Shown here: positions 23,766 through 32,513 of the stretch, piece after piece
How positions within the stretch are numbered: the stretch's first letter is position 1
Layout: each line of letters opens with the position of its first letter
Assembly: GCA_041748655.1 (NCBI GenBank)
Contig: JBGTCV010000095.1
Location: 15,619 to 79,618, forward strand
DNA from: Leptofilum sp041748655
GTDB taxonomy: Bacteria > Chloroflexota > Anaerolineae > Promineifilales > Promineifilaceae
Length of the DNA stretch: 64,000 bases
Direction of reading: 5' to 3'
Made by a program: the position numbers and the translations under genes
The notes under the pieces: generated by a model
What the model was told of the DNA's origin: nothing
Seen by the model: the letters and a program-made list of their open reading frames with translations, nothing else
Databases searched by the model: none

Positions 23766-24653
23766 TTAGATGGTTAATTGGCCGCGCATGACGGTAACGG
23801 CCGTTCCCCCCACTTTCACCGTTTCAATATCTTCCGGCGGTCCGACAATCGCTACCTGCGCCTGCCCCGGCCGGTTTATCCAGTGGCCTTGTTCAGCCAC
23901 GAAGGTGGGTTTGCTGAGCAGACGGTGGCACCACAAATAGGCGGCCATGCCGCCGGTGGCCGAGCCGGTGAACGGATCTTCCCTCACGTCTGGCGGGACG
24001 CCAAAATGGCGGGCAAAGGTGTCGCCCTGCTCGGTTGCGCCTTGCAGGCAGAAGAGATGCGGGCTGAAAAATCCGGCACGTTGGCGAAAGGCAGGGTAGG
24101 TGGCATTGTTCAGCCAGGCGCGGCGCAGCGCGTCTAAACTGCGTACGGGAATCATGAGCTGGGGTGTGCCGGTGCTGACGATTTGAATGGGGGCGTTTGG
24201 CAGGGAATCGGCCGTTTCCAGGCCAAAATGGGGCATCACCTCGTCCGGAGCTAAAATTGCCCCAAAATTCGGCTTCTTCTGGCTCATCACCACACGAACA
24301 TTTGTGCCGTCAGCATAAATTTCGATGGGAATGGGGCCAACTTGCAGCTCCAGGAGGATTTTCGTGTAACCACTCTGTAATTTAATAATACCCCGTTCAA
24401 CCAGAGCGTGAATCGTGGCGATGGTGGGGTGGCCCGCCAACGGGATCTCTTCGGCGGGGGTGAAGTAACGCGCTCGCACATCGGCCACCGCCGACCGCAG
24501 CACAAACGCGGTTTCAGACAGGTTCATCTCTTTGGCGATGGCCAGCATCTGGTCGGCGGTCAAATCGTCGGCTTCAAAAATGATGGCGCACGGGTTTCCG
24601 GCCAACGGCCGTTCCGTAAAGGCATCAACCTGCATAAAAGGGTAAGTGGGCAT
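23766..24653 (-). CDS. PhzF-family isomerase/epimerase-like protein
   Basis: A 295-residue protein with the two-domain PhzF/diaminopimelate-epimerase-like fold. Typical features are VDAFTERPLAGNPCAII at 9-25, the catalytic glutamate E47 in LSETAFVL, the AGHPTIATIHAL segment and the late EDPFTGSATGGMAAYLW. PhzF isomerises a phenazine precursor, but most relatives outside phenazine clusters have unknown roles; no phenazine gene is present here. GAAGGAG precedes ATG 24653; the longer open frame upstream is translated repeat. A second PhzF paralogue lies at 28555. Confidence 0.88.
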   Translation of the reverse strand: MPTYPFMQVDAFTERPLAGNPCAIIFEADDLTADQMLAIAKEMNLSETAFVLRSAVADVRARYFTPAEEIPLAGHPTIATIHALVERGIIKLQSGYTKILLELQVGPIPIEIYADGTNVRVVMSQKKPNFGAILAPDEVMPHFGLETADSLPNAPIQIVSTGTPQLMIPVRSLDALRRAWLNNATYPAFRQRAGFFSPHLFCLQGATEQGDTFARHFGVPPDVREDPFTGSATGGMAAYLWCHRLLSKPTFVAEQGHWINRPGQAQVAIVGPPEDIETVKVGGTAVTVMRGQLTI

Positions 24654-24672
24654 CGTTCGCTCCTTCGAAAAT

Positions 24673-24731
24673 AGGCCGCGGATTAACGCGGATGAACGCG
24701 GATTAAATCTGGTAAATCTGCTGATTTTCAT
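24673..24731. repeat. CGGATTAACGCGGATGAACGCGG element
   Basis: Tandem GCGGATTAA/GCGGATGAA words followed by AATCTGGTAAATCTGCTGATTTTCATT. The same word family forms the ends of the element at 14849-15046. Confidence 0.6.
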
Positions 24732-24768
24732 TCATGGTGGTCGGCCGCTGCCGGTAAAGTCTCTTGTA

Positions 24769-25089
24769 TCAATCCGTTTCGGCGGGGGCAAAGAAGACCA
24801 AAATTTTGAGGTCTTCGCTGATGTCGTGGAAGTGGTGCGGTACCTGGGCGGCCACAAATACGATGCTGCCCGGCTGTACCGGCTGGGTTTCATCCCCCAC
24901 GGTAATCTGCCCCTGGCCGCTGACGACGTAATACACCTCGTCCTCGCCGTGCGGCTGCTGTGGATCGACGCCACCGGCGGGCAGCACGTACAGCCCCAGG
25001 CTCATGGAATCGCGGCGCAGGAATTCGAGATACGGCCGTTCCGCCACTACCTGTTCTGCAATCAAATTTTGAATCGTAAACGCTTCCAT
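24769..25089 (-). CDS. Small cupin-domain protein
   Basis: A 106-residue single cupin barrel. Motif 1 is PHGEDEVYYVVSGQGQITVGDE and motif 2 is PGSIVFVAAQVPHHFHDI; the histidines and glutamate could bind one metal ion. Such small cupins can be isomerases, dioxygenases or sensors, and nothing here decides between them. GGAG sits at the right distance before ATG 25089; in-frame starts further upstream fall in the TAATTGAG repeat. It is in the amino-acid block between a MOSC protein and PhzF. Confidence 0.82.
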   Translation of the reverse strand: MEAFTIQNLIAEQVVAERPYLEFLRRDSMSLGLYVLPAGGVDPQQPHGEDEVYYVVSGQGQITVGDETQPVQPGSIVFVAAQVPHHFHDISEDLKILVFFAPAETD

Positions 25090-25103
25090 TGGTAACTCCA
25101 TGA

Positions 25104-25156
25104 CTTGTAATTGAGTAATTGGATAATTGGCCAATTGCCCAATTACTCAATTACTT
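25104..25156. repeat. TAATTGAG palindromic element
   Basis: TTGTAATTGAGTAATTGG faces CCAATTGCCCAATTACTCAATTAC across TGG; it fills the gap between cupin start and MOSC stop. Confidence 0.75.
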
Positions 25157-25159
25157 CTT

Positions 25160-25912
25160 TCATACCCGCACCAGCTTCACCACATCCCCCACGCGAATCA
25201 TGCCGGGGCGCTCGGTGCTGCCGTAGACGCCTACACAATTTTGCCGCGTTTGGGCGACGGTTTTGAGGACGGCTGGCTCTTTTTCTGACGTTTCGGGATC
25301 AATATTGATCATCACGCAGCGCTCAATGCGCCGGTTGAGCCGGATGCGCAGGCCATCTGGCTGGTTGCCGAATACGAGGCTGCTGTCCAGCCATTTTTCT
25401 TCAACAAACGGCTGCTGGTCGAATGGCTCGATGATGATGTTTTGGCGAAAGCGCAAGGGGGAAACTTTCCCCCCAACGGCCGTTCCAACCGCCTCAGTCA
25501 ATGCCGCCACCGTCGCCGCACTCATCACCGAAATCACTTGGCTGTCGAACGCGCCGCGCCCGATTTTGATCAGGTGAACCGGCTTGCCGTACGCTTCGGC
25601 CAGCGCCTGGTTGAGTTCGGGGGCGGTGATGGGCAGGATACGGCCGTCTGGTGTTTCCACTTCCACTGGCGAGTCAGCCACATCATCCGGTTGGGTATAG
25701 CGAGGGGTGTATTGCAGCAGCTGCGGCAGCTCCCGTCCCGTCAGCCAGGGAAAGCCCGACCGATTATCCGAGCGCACAAAGGCATACCGCCGATCCCCGT
25801 CCAGCCCGTGCCAGTAGCCATGCGCCTCTGGCAGCGATTCCCCCCGCATCGACTTCACGGGAAAGCGGTACAACTCTTTTACCACACCAACTTCTACAAA
25901 TTCTTCAATCAT
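25160..25912 (-). CDS. MOSC-domain protein with N-terminal beta barrel
   Basis: A 250-residue protein with a MOSC N-terminal barrel (VVKELYRFPVKSMRGESL) and a C-terminal MOSC domain (VSPLRFRQNIIIEP, NRRIERCVMINIDPETS, QNCVGVYGSTERPGMIRVGD). MOSC domains act in molybdenum-cofactor sulfuration or in reductases such as YcbX/mARC that reduce N-hydroxylated compounds. The conserved cysteine in NCVGVYG fits molybdenum binding. GAGG lies just before ATG 25912, which I prefer over TTG 25927. It may draw on the same cofactor supply as the formate dehydrogenase. Confidence 0.85.
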   Translation of the reverse strand: MIEEFVEVGVVKELYRFPVKSMRGESLPEAHGYWHGLDGDRRYAFVRSDNRSGFPWLTGRELPQLLQYTPRYTQPDDVADSPVEVETPDGRILPITAPELNQALAEAYGKPVHLIKIGRGAFDSQVISVMSAATVAALTEAVGTAVGGKVSPLRFRQNIIIEPFDQQPFVEEKWLDSSLVFGNQPDGLRIRLNRRIERCVMINIDPETSEKEPAVLKTVAQTRQNCVGVYGSTERPGMIRVGDVVKLVRV

Positions 25913-25930
25913 GTTTACCTCATTCAAATG

Positions 25931-26007
25931 GCCAGTAAGCGGTAATCAGTAAGCAGTAAGTCAGTAATCAGTGATCAGTCACTTTTTACTTATCGCTTTT
26001 CACTTGT
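25931..26007. repeat. AGTAATCAGT/AAGTGAAAAG-type element
   Basis: Tandem CAGTAAGCGGTAATCAGTAAG words joined to ACTTTTTACTTATCGCTTTTCACTT. It lies between AzlD and MOSC genes. Confidence 0.65.
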
Positions 26008-26008
26008 G

Positions 26009-26314
26009 TTAGCTCAACAGCCACAATAAGCTCATCCCCACCGCCAGCGTCCACAAAATGTTTTGCGTGCGCCAGGCGACCAGGATGGCAGCGAGACCGG
26101 CCAGTAAACGGCCGTTCCCCAAAGAAATATCCAACACACCACCAGGCATCAATAACTCTGGCAAAATGATAGCGGAAAGCACCGCCGCAGGCACAAAGCG
26201 CAGCGCCTGTCGCCAGCCAGGGCTGATCGTCGTTTTTTCCAGCAGCCAGATGGGCACCAGCCGAATGGCGTAAGTGATGATGCCCATGCCAATGATTGCA
26301 AGCCAAAGATTCAT
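26009..26314 (-). CDS. azlD: AzlD-family branched-chain amino acid exporter subunit
   Basis: A 101-residue protein with three to four membrane helices and the AzlD pattern (GMGIITYAIRLVPIWLLEK, LRFVPAAVLSAIILPELL, ILVAWRTQNILWTLAVGMSLLWLL). AzlD is the small partner of AzlC in exporting branched-chain amino acids and toxic analogues. It follows AzlC on the same strand, 78 bp apart, with a composite repeat in the gap. Confidence 0.9.
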   Translation of the reverse strand: MNLWLAIIGMGIITYAIRLVPIWLLEKTTISPGWRQALRFVPAAVLSAIILPELLMPGGVLDISLGNGRLLAGLAAILVAWRTQNILWTLAVGMSLLWLLS

Positions 26315-26391
26315 AATCGCTTATCCATCGTGTCAAAAATTTAACGCAAAGGCGCAAAGGCGCGGAGATAAAAAGAAAAATCTGCGGATAA

Positions 26392-27111
26392 TCACTTCTT
26401 CCGGTTCTCCAGCCAGACGCCGACGGCGATGCCGGTCATCGTGGCGGCCATCAGGCCGAGTTTGTACGGCCAGCTAAAGGTGAGCACGGCGACCAGCCCG
26501 GCGGTGAGCGCTGCCATCGTGTTGGGCCGATCTTTTAGCGTGGGCACGACGATACCGATAAAGGTGAGCGCCAGGGTGAAGTCAAGCCCCCATTCAGGCG
26601 GTACCTGCGTGCCTAGCAGGATGCCAACGGCCGTACTTGCCTGCCACGTTGCCCACAGCGTAAACCCTGCGGCCAAAAAGAAGTAATGTTTGTACGCCAG
26701 CGGAATTTGTTTGTTGCCGTAATGAACGGCCGTTGCCGCATACGCCTCATCGGTGAGCAAATAGGCCAGCAGCCAGCGCCAGGGGCGGGCGAGATGCTGT
26801 AAATCGGGGCCGAGGGCGGTGCTGTACAGTACGTGCCGCAGGTTGACGATGAGCGTCGTCAGCCACAAAATGGGAATGGGCGTGCCCACGCTGATGAGCT
26901 GTGCCCCCAAAAATTGGGCCGACCCGGCAAACACAATCGACGACATCGCCTGTGCCTGCAAGGGAGTCAGCCCAGCCGACAGGCCCAGCACGCCATAAAT
27001 CAGGCCAAAGGGTATGACGCCAATGGTAATCGGCAGTTCCGCTTTGATGCCGTTCCAGAGCGCGGTTTTGAGGGGGGAACGGCCGTTTTTAATTTGCGTT
27101 TTTATTAACAT
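26392..27111 (-). CDS. azlC: AzlC-family branched-chain amino acid exporter subunit
   Basis: A 239-residue membrane protein of the LIV-E (AzlC/YgaZ) family. Signature segments are ELPITIGVIPFGLIYGVLG near 25-43, MSSIVFAGSAQFLGAQLI near 61-78, NLRHVLYSTALGP near 95-107 and LLTDEAYAATAVHY near 118-131. It probably exports branched-chain amino acids with AzlD. Its start lies four bases after the decarboxylase stop, and the decarboxylase stop lies inside a CCTGGGG hairpin, so an element sits exactly at this junction. Confidence 0.92.
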   Translation of the reverse strand: MLIKTQIKNGRSPLKTALWNGIKAELPITIGVIPFGLIYGVLGLSAGLTPLQAQAMSSIVFAGSAQFLGAQLISVGTPIPILWLTTLIVNLRHVLYSTALGPDLQHLARPWRWLLAYLLTDEAYAATAVHYGNKQIPLAYKHYFFLAAGFTLWATWQASTAVGILLGTQVPPEWGLDFTLALTFIGIVVPTLKDRPNTMAALTAGLVAVLTFSWPYKLGLMAATMTGIAVGVWLENRKK

Positions 27112-27115
27112 AATC

Positions 27116-28555
27116 TTATTCCTGGGGCTGAAGCCCCAGGCTAGGGAACAAATCTTGCAGGGTTTGCCAGCAAATTTCTACGTCGTGTTGTTCGGTTTGC
27201 CAGTTGGAAAAGGCGGCGCGGATGGCAGGCTGGCCCTGGTACACCGTTTGCGTCAGGAAAATACGGCCGTCATCCCGCACCTTTGCCAGATAATCCTGAA
27301 TTTCAGGCAGGCTGGGGTTGGTGGCCAACGTAAAGCAGACGCAGTTAAGCCGCACCGGTGCCAGCAGGTGGAACTGATCCGACTGCTCAATTTGCTCCCC
27401 CAGCCAGCGCGCCTGGGCACAGTTACGCTCCACGATGTCGCGGTAGCCGGAACGGCCGTACGCCAACAATGTCATCCAGGCGGGCAAAGCCCGAAAGCGG
27501 CGCGAATTTTGCGGCGTCCAATGCACCAGGCTGGGATTCTCCTTCACCTCGCCCAGGTAAACGGCCGAATTTTGGAATGCCGCCAATTGCAGTTCGGGAT
27601 GGCGGGTAAAGGTCATGGCCGAATCGTACGGCACGTTGAGCCATTTGTGGGCGTCGATGGTGATGGAATCGGCCGCTGCCTGCCCGGCCAGCAGGTGGGC
27701 AAATTGGGGCGAGCAGGCGGCAAAACCACCAAACGCCGCGTCCAGATGCAGCCAGAAGTTGTGTTTCTGCTTTAGCGCGGCGATGGCCTGTAAATCGTCA
27801 AAATCGACGGTGTTGACGGTGCCAGCGCTGGCAATGACCACGACAGGCTGATCCAGCGCGGCCAAAATGTCGGCCAGGGCGGCCACGTCCATCGCTTCCC
27901 GGTTGGGCAGCGTGGGCACGGGGGTGATGGCCTGCCGGCCAAGACCCAGCATCGCCAGCGCTTTTTTGCTGCTGGAATGGGGCGTGGCGGCCAGGATGGG
28001 GAACGGCCGTACGCCCCACAGCCCCTCTTCGGCCACGTTCACTCCCTGCTGCTGGCCAATCCACTGCCGGGCCTGGGCCAGGCCCACAAAGTTGCTGATC
28101 GTCGCCCCGCTGACAAAGGTGCCCACAAAGCTGTCTGGCAGGCCAAACAGCTGCCGCAGCCAATGGATCGCTTCCTGCTCCACCTGCTGCGCGTTGGAAT
28201 CTTCATCCGCTGTCGGATTCTGGTCGTAGGTGGAGGCCAGCCAGTCGCCCACCAGGGAAGCGGGGGTGCTGCCGCCGGTGACAAAGCCAAAGTAGCGCGG
28301 GCCGGCGCTGCCGGACAGCCCGGCTTCGTACTGCTCTCGAAACCGGGACAAGGCAGCCTCAGCACCCAGACCTACCTGTGGCAGATCGGTCTGTTGGGGC
28401 GGATCGTTGGGGAAGACGGCCGCTTTCCGGCTGGCTAGACTATCTAAAAATTCGTTCGCAGCCTGAACGGCCGTAGCCAAAATCTGCTGCTGCTTGTGTT
28501 TATCGTCGTAAAGTTGGTCATTCATTTCAGATTTCTCATGATGAATTGCTTTCAT
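27116..28555 (-). CDS. PLP-dependent group II amino acid decarboxylase-like protein
   Basis: A 479-residue fold-type I PLP enzyme of the aromatic-amino-acid/glutamate decarboxylase group. PLP-stacking H193, D272 in LHLDAAFGG and the Schiff-base lysine K304 in TIDAHKWLNVPYD are visible, and FGFVTGGSTPASL near 89-101 is typical. It would decarboxylate an amino acid or act as a related lyase; substrate unknown. ATG 28555 overlaps the PhzF stop as TAATG, showing coupling. The last residues (LGLQPQE) and the stop are encoded by a CCTGGGG palindrome, so the original C-terminus has been replaced or extended by the element. Confidence 0.88.
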   Translation of the reverse strand: MKAIHHEKSEMNDQLYDDKHKQQQILATAVQAANEFLDSLASRKAAVFPNDPPQQTDLPQVGLGAEAALSRFREQYEAGLSGSAGPRYFGFVTGGSTPASLVGDWLASTYDQNPTADEDSNAQQVEQEAIHWLRQLFGLPDSFVGTFVSGATISNFVGLAQARQWIGQQQGVNVAEEGLWGVRPFPILAATPHSSSKKALAMLGLGRQAITPVPTLPNREAMDVAALADILAALDQPVVVIASAGTVNTVDFDDLQAIAALKQKHNFWLHLDAAFGGFAACSPQFAHLLAGQAAADSITIDAHKWLNVPYDSAMTFTRHPELQLAAFQNSAVYLGEVKENPSLVHWTPQNSRRFRALPAWMTLLAYGRSGYRDIVERNCAQARWLGEQIEQSDQFHLLAPVRLNCVCFTLATNPSLPEIQDYLAKVRDDGRIFLTQTVYQGQPAIRAAFSNWQTEQHDVEICWQTLQDLFPSLGLQPQE

Positions 28556-29427
28556 TAAATTTCAATTCGTTTAATCTGGCGAACAGCCGCCTTGCCGCCA
28601 GCCATCAGGCTGGTGATGGTGCCATCTTGAAGCTGAAGTCGCACGTCAATAATGCTGGGTGACGGCTGGGGCATTAAATGACCCTGCTCGATGAGAAACT
28701 GGCTCTTTTTGAGTTTGAGCCTGTCAAACAGATAGCCTGCCAAAGGCCCTGCGGCCATGCCGGTTGCCGATTCCTCATCGATGCCATAACGGGGTGCAAA
28801 CATGCGGGTACCCGCATCTCGCCCCTGCTTAACAACCTCTGGCGAGAAGACGTAATAGCCGATCAGGTCATATCGTTCACTTATCGCAGAAATGTCTGCC
28901 ATTACCGGGCGCAACGTTTTGACAGAATCGGCACTTTGCAGCGGGATCACCATAAACGAATTGCCCGTGTACACGACGCAGGGTTGGGCATCTGCCAGAA
29001 GATCGTCTGGTTCGAGGCCAATCGACTGAATGACGCGAAGCTGATCTGCCTGGCTGAGTTCAGTGTAGCGCGGGGCCAGCTGTTCCATATAGGCAAACTC
29101 CCCTTCCATGAGAATCTGGCGACGGCCGTCAATTGTTTCTTTGGAAGTTTGGTCGTTTGGCAGCAGCCCGTTTTGCCGCAGATAGCTAAATGTAGCGATG
29201 GTGGCGTGGCCACAGTGGGCAATCTGGCGGGTGGGCGTGAAGAATTCAAGCTTAAAATCGGCTACAGAAGATGGCGAGACAAACGCCGTTTCTGAAAGCC
29301 CAATGGCTGCGGCAATCTGTTGTTTTTGCTCATGGCTATATTGTTGAGCGTCTAGCACCACACCAGCAGGGTTCCCGCCAAATTCGGTGTCAACGAAGGC
29401 GTTGACAATAGGAATATTAATAATCAT
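28555..29427 (-). CDS. PhzF-family protein, second copy
   Basis: A 290-residue PhzF-like protein with NAFVDTEFGGNPAGVV at 9-24, the catalytic glutamate E46 in LSETAFVSPS, AHCGHATIATFSYL, and EESATGMAAGPLAGYL near the end. It differs strongly from the paralogue at 23766, so they are not a recent duplication. GAGAGG is well placed for ATG 29427. Translational coupling to the decarboxylase suggests that the two act on the same amino-acid-like substrate. Confidence 0.87.
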   Translation of the reverse strand: MIINIPIVNAFVDTEFGGNPAGVVLDAQQYSHEQKQQIAAAIGLSETAFVSPSSVADFKLEFFTPTRQIAHCGHATIATFSYLRQNGLLPNDQTSKETIDGRRQILMEGEFAYMEQLAPRYTELSQADQLRVIQSIGLEPDDLLADAQPCVVYTGNSFMVIPLQSADSVKTLRPVMADISAISERYDLIGYYVFSPEVVKQGRDAGTRMFAPRYGIDEESATGMAAGPLAGYLFDRLKLKKSQFLIEQGHLMPQPSPSIIDVRLQLQDGTITSLMAGGKAAVRQIKRIEI

Positions 29428-29476
29428 ATCAGTCACCTCTCTAACAATTTATTGCTTTTGTAAGCTATCAGGCTCC

Positions 29477-30940
29477 TCAAACATACGGCAGCCAGTCGCC
29501 GCGTGATTGGCTGTTGTTTAGCTGCTGCTGGATGAGGCCGCCGAGCAGCTTCACGCCTGCTTCGATCCCTTCACTGCTCAGGTTGCCAAAGCAGAGCCGC
29601 AAAAATTCGCGTGTTTCGTCTTCAATCATGTATGCCTCGCCGGGGGTGAAGGCGAAGCCGTTTTGCAGCGCCTGATGGTACAGCACGCCGGGCGGGGCGC
29701 AGCGGGGCAGGCTGACCCAGCAGCTAAAGCCACCCTGCGGTTCGCTCCAGCGAACGGCCGTTGGCATCCACCGCCCCAACGAAGTTAACAGCCCATCCCG
29801 CCGGGCCCGGTAGATGGGAATCACCCGTCGTAGATGCTTTTTCAGGCCGCCATCCTGCAAAAAGTGGGCCAGGGCCCGCTGGAGCAGCCCCGTGCCGCAT
29901 AAATCGGTGGCGCGGCGCAGGCTGAGCAGCTGGGTGCGCCAGGAAGCGGGCATCACCAGATAGCCCACGCGCAGGCCGGGCATCAGCATTTTGGAAAAGC
30001 TGCTCAGGTAGAATACCCGGTCGTCCACGTCCTGCTGCTTGAATGAGGCGGGCGGTGGACCGTTAAAACCGAGCTTGCCGTAAATATCGTCTTCGATGAG
30101 GAGTAGATTGTGCCGCCGGGCCAGCTGCAAAATGGCCTGCCGTTTGGCGGCGCTGATGCTGTAGCCAGTGGGATTTTGATAGTTGGGCACGGTGTAGTAG
30201 CAGCGGGGGCGATGGGTCTGGATGAGCTGCTCCAGCTGTGCCAGATCGGGGCCGTCGGGCCGCATGGGCAGGTGCAACGGCCGTAATCCCTGCGCTTTAA
30301 GCACGTTGAGCACGCCCAAAAAGGTGGGCTGCTCTACCAAAACCATGTCGCCTGGCTGGGCGATGGCGGCCGTTGCCAGGGAAATCGATTGCATTGCCCC
30401 CGTGGTGATGAGAATGTCGTCGGGCGTAGCCGTTATGCCATCTTCGTACAGCAGCTTGCTCACCTCCACGCGCAGGGCGGTGTCTCCTTGAATGGGGCCG
30501 TAGCTGAGCAAATAACTCGCTTCCGGGCGCAGTTTTTCCATTTGCTGCCAGAATGGTTCCACCGGGAAAAGCGCCGGGTCGGCGTGGGCCATTGCCATGG
30601 AGCGCACGCCGATCACCTGGTTGAGCGCCAGCATATCGCTGATGGCGCTGTCTGGGGTGAGGTATTGGCCGATGGTGGGTTGCAGGCTCATGGGCTGAAC
30701 GGCCGTACTCACAAACGTGCCGCGCCCCACGGTCGCCTCGACCCAGCCGTCGGCTTGCAGCTCGGCGTACGCATTTTGTACCGTCAGCCGGGTCACGCCC
30801 AGGCTGCGAGCCAGGCCACGCACGGTGGGCAGGCGGCTGTTGGCAGGAAGACGGCCGTTGCTGATCTGCGTCTTGATCTGCTCCGCAATCTGGCGGTAGA
30901 GGGGCGGTTTGCTGTCGCGGCTAATCGTTAAATCGAGCAT
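29477..30940 (-). CDS. MocR-type transcription regulator (GntR HTH plus aminotransferase domain)
   Basis: A 487-residue regulator. Residues 10-78 form a GntR winged helix (PPLYRQIAEQIKTQISNGRL, SRLPTVRGLARSLGVTRLTV, VGRGTFVS). From about 110 follows a fold-type I aminotransferase-like domain with the PLP lysine K317 in YLSSFSKMLMPGLRVGYL. MocR proteins sense PLP or an amino acid adduct and bind direct-repeat operators. The start is ATG 30940, preceded by AGGA; an earlier in-frame start lies within the TAATTGGG repeat. It sits directly downstream of an aminotransferase gene whose promoter carries three direct repeats. Confidence 0.92.
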   Translation of the reverse strand: MLDLTISRDSKPPLYRQIAEQIKTQISNGRLPANSRLPTVRGLARSLGVTRLTVQNAYAELQADGWVEATVGRGTFVSTAVQPMSLQPTIGQYLTPDSAISDMLALNQVIGVRSMAMAHADPALFPVEPFWQQMEKLRPEASYLLSYGPIQGDTALRVEVSKLLYEDGITATPDDILITTGAMQSISLATAAIAQPGDMVLVEQPTFLGVLNVLKAQGLRPLHLPMRPDGPDLAQLEQLIQTHRPRCYYTVPNYQNPTGYSISAAKRQAILQLARRHNLLLIEDDIYGKLGFNGPPPASFKQQDVDDRVFYLSSFSKMLMPGLRVGYLVMPASWRTQLLSLRRATDLCGTGLLQRALAHFLQDGGLKKHLRRVIPIYRARRDGLLTSLGRWMPTAVRWSEPQGGFSCWVSLPRCAPPGVLYHQALQNGFAFTPGEAYMIEDETREFLRLCFGNLSSEGIEAGVKLLGGLIQQQLNNSQSRGDWLPYV

Positions 30941-30952
30941 CTGTTTTTCCTG

Positions 30953-30999
30953 TAATTGGGTAATTACGTAATTGCTCAATTACCCAATTACCCAATTAC
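30953..30999. repeat. TAATTGGG palindrome overlapping the aminotransferase stop
   Basis: TAATTGGGTAATTACGTAATTG faces CAATTACCCAATTACCCAATTAC. The last three residues (VIG) and the stop of the aminotransferase gene fall inside the element. Confidence 0.75.
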
Positions 31000-32184
31000 T
31001 TCCTTCACCATCATCTGCTTAATCGCCGTCGCCATCCGGGCCATGCCGACCTCAATCATCTCCGGCGGGGTGTTGGAGAAGCTGAGGCGGAGTGTGTTTT
31101 GGCCGGTGCCATCGACGTGGAACGGGGCGCCAGGTACAAAAACGACGTTTGCTTTGGCTGCAATCTCAAACAAATCCATGGCTGAAAGCTGCGGCGGCAG
31201 GCTGACCCACAAAAACATGCCACCCTCCGGCAGAGTGAAGGAGACCTCTGGCGGGAAACATTCCTCGATCATGGCGACCATCGTTTCTCGCTGCTGCCTG
31301 TAGGCGGCGCGAATGGTGGCGATGTGGGCGTCCAGGTCGTTGTCCTGCAAGTAGCGGTGGATGATGAGCTGGGAGACGTAGTTGGAATGCAAATCGGTGC
31401 CCTGCTTGGCGGTGATCAGCGTATCCATCAGCGGCGGCGGGGCGCAAATCCAGCCCATGCGGAAGCCGGGAGCCACAATTTTGGAAAACGATCCCAGCAA
31501 AAAGGCGCGTTCCCGGCCAAAGCTGGCGATGGGCGGCAAATCGTCGCCCAGGAAGCGCAGTTCCCGATACGGATCATCTTCAATGAGGAAGGTTTCGTTT
31601 TCGGCCAGAATCTGGCTGACGGCCCGCCTGGTTTCCAGGGAGTAGGTGATGCCGCTGGGGTTTTGGAAGTTGGGCAGGGCGTAGAACAGTTTACTTTGAG
31701 GATGGGCGGCTTTTTGGGCGAGAACGGCCGTATCCACCCCACCTTCCCCCAACGGCACCGACTGAAACTCAGGCTCGTACATCGTAAACGCCTGAATCCC
31801 CCCCAGGTAGCTGGGTGACTCCATCAGCACATGGTCGCCCGGATCGATGAGAATCTTGGCCACCAAATCCAGCCCCTGCTGCGAGCCGTTGGTGATGAGA
31901 ATCTCATCCGGATCAACTGACAGGCCGGTGCGGTCGGCGTAGCGCTGGGCAATGAAGGCACGCAGCGGTTCGTGGCCCAGCGTGGGGGCGTATTGCAGCG
32001 CCAGCCTGCCCTGCTCGGCAAAAACGCGGTCGGCGGCGGCCCGCAGCGGCTCGATGGGGAAGTAGTCGGGGTTGGGCAGCCCACCGGCAAAGGAAATAAC
32101 GGCCGGATTTTGGGTCACCTTCAAAATTTCGCGGATAAATGATTTCTGGGTGCGCGACATCCGTCGCGCGAATTGGCCTTTCAT
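30988..32184 (-). CDS. PLP-dependent aminotransferase, 2-aminoadipate transaminase (LysN)-like
   Basis: A 398-residue fold-type I aminotransferase closest in style to LysN/MocR-derived transaminases: VISFAGGLPNPDYFP near 29-43, NGSQQGLDLVAKILIDPGD near 99-117, PNFQNPSGITYS near 171-182, EDDPYRELRF near 202-211 and the PLP lysine K235 in GSFSKIVAPGFRMGW. It would transfer an amino group from a broad-range amino acid to 2-oxoglutarate. GGAGG precedes ATG 32184. The promoter region holds three ATTGTCTCTG boxes, probably bound by the adjacent MocR regulator. First gene of the long minus-strand block. Confidence 0.9.
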   Translation of the reverse strand: MKGQFARRMSRTQKSFIREILKVTQNPAVISFAGGLPNPDYFPIEPLRAAADRVFAEQGRLALQYAPTLGHEPLRAFIAQRYADRTGLSVDPDEILITNGSQQGLDLVAKILIDPGDHVLMESPSYLGGIQAFTMYEPEFQSVPLGEGGVDTAVLAQKAAHPQSKLFYALPNFQNPSGITYSLETRRAVSQILAENETFLIEDDPYRELRFLGDDLPPIASFGRERAFLLGSFSKIVAPGFRMGWICAPPPLMDTLITAKQGTDLHSNYVSQLIIHRYLQDNDLDAHIATIRAAYRQQRETMVAMIEECFPPEVSFTLPEGGMFLWVSLPPQLSAMDLFEIAAKANVVFVPGAPFHVDGTGQNTLRLSFSNTPPEMIEVGMARMATAIKQMMVKEVIG

Positions 32185-32215
32185 AGCTGCCTCCAATCGG
32201 GTGGAATGACCCAAC

Positions 32216-32273
32216 TTTACAGAGACAATCCTGTTTTGCAAAGAGACAATGTGGGTCAATTTGCAGAGACAAT
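32216..32273 (-). promoter_or_regulatory. Three direct ATTGTCTCTG repeats, putative MocR operator and promoter
   Basis: Read on the minus strand, ATTGTCTCTGCAAA, ATTGTCTCTTTGCAAA and ATTGTCTCTGTAAA start 23 and 21 bp apart, about two helical turns. A possible promoter TTGCAA-N16-TAAAGT overlaps the last two. The array ends 32 bp before the aminotransferase start. MocR regulators are known to bind such direct repeats; the match to this MocR is inference. Confidence 0.6.
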
Positions 32274-32309
32274 CGAAAATTGTATTGCAATTGGGGATTC
32301 AAAATAAAA

Positions 32310-32420
32310 AGCAGGAACACAAAGTGACGCAGAGGAGACACAGAGCTGCACAGAGATTTTTTCTAAATGAAACGCTGCATCTTCTCCATGCCACTCTTTG
32401 CTCCTTGATTTTGCCTTTAA
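32310..32420. repeat. CACAGAG-family element
   Basis: ACACAAAGTGACGCAGAGGAGACACAGAGCTGCACAGAG followed by a degenerate complementary half. Related copy at 53935-54036. The remainder of the gap up to 32513 shows nothing recognisable. Confidence 0.5.
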
Positions 32421-32513
32421 ATAAATCTAAGATACGGCTGGCTGCGTAAAAATAGGCAGCGCGGGACAAGGTGACTTTGCTTCACCGCCGCGTTTTGTGG
32501 ACCCGATTAACGT

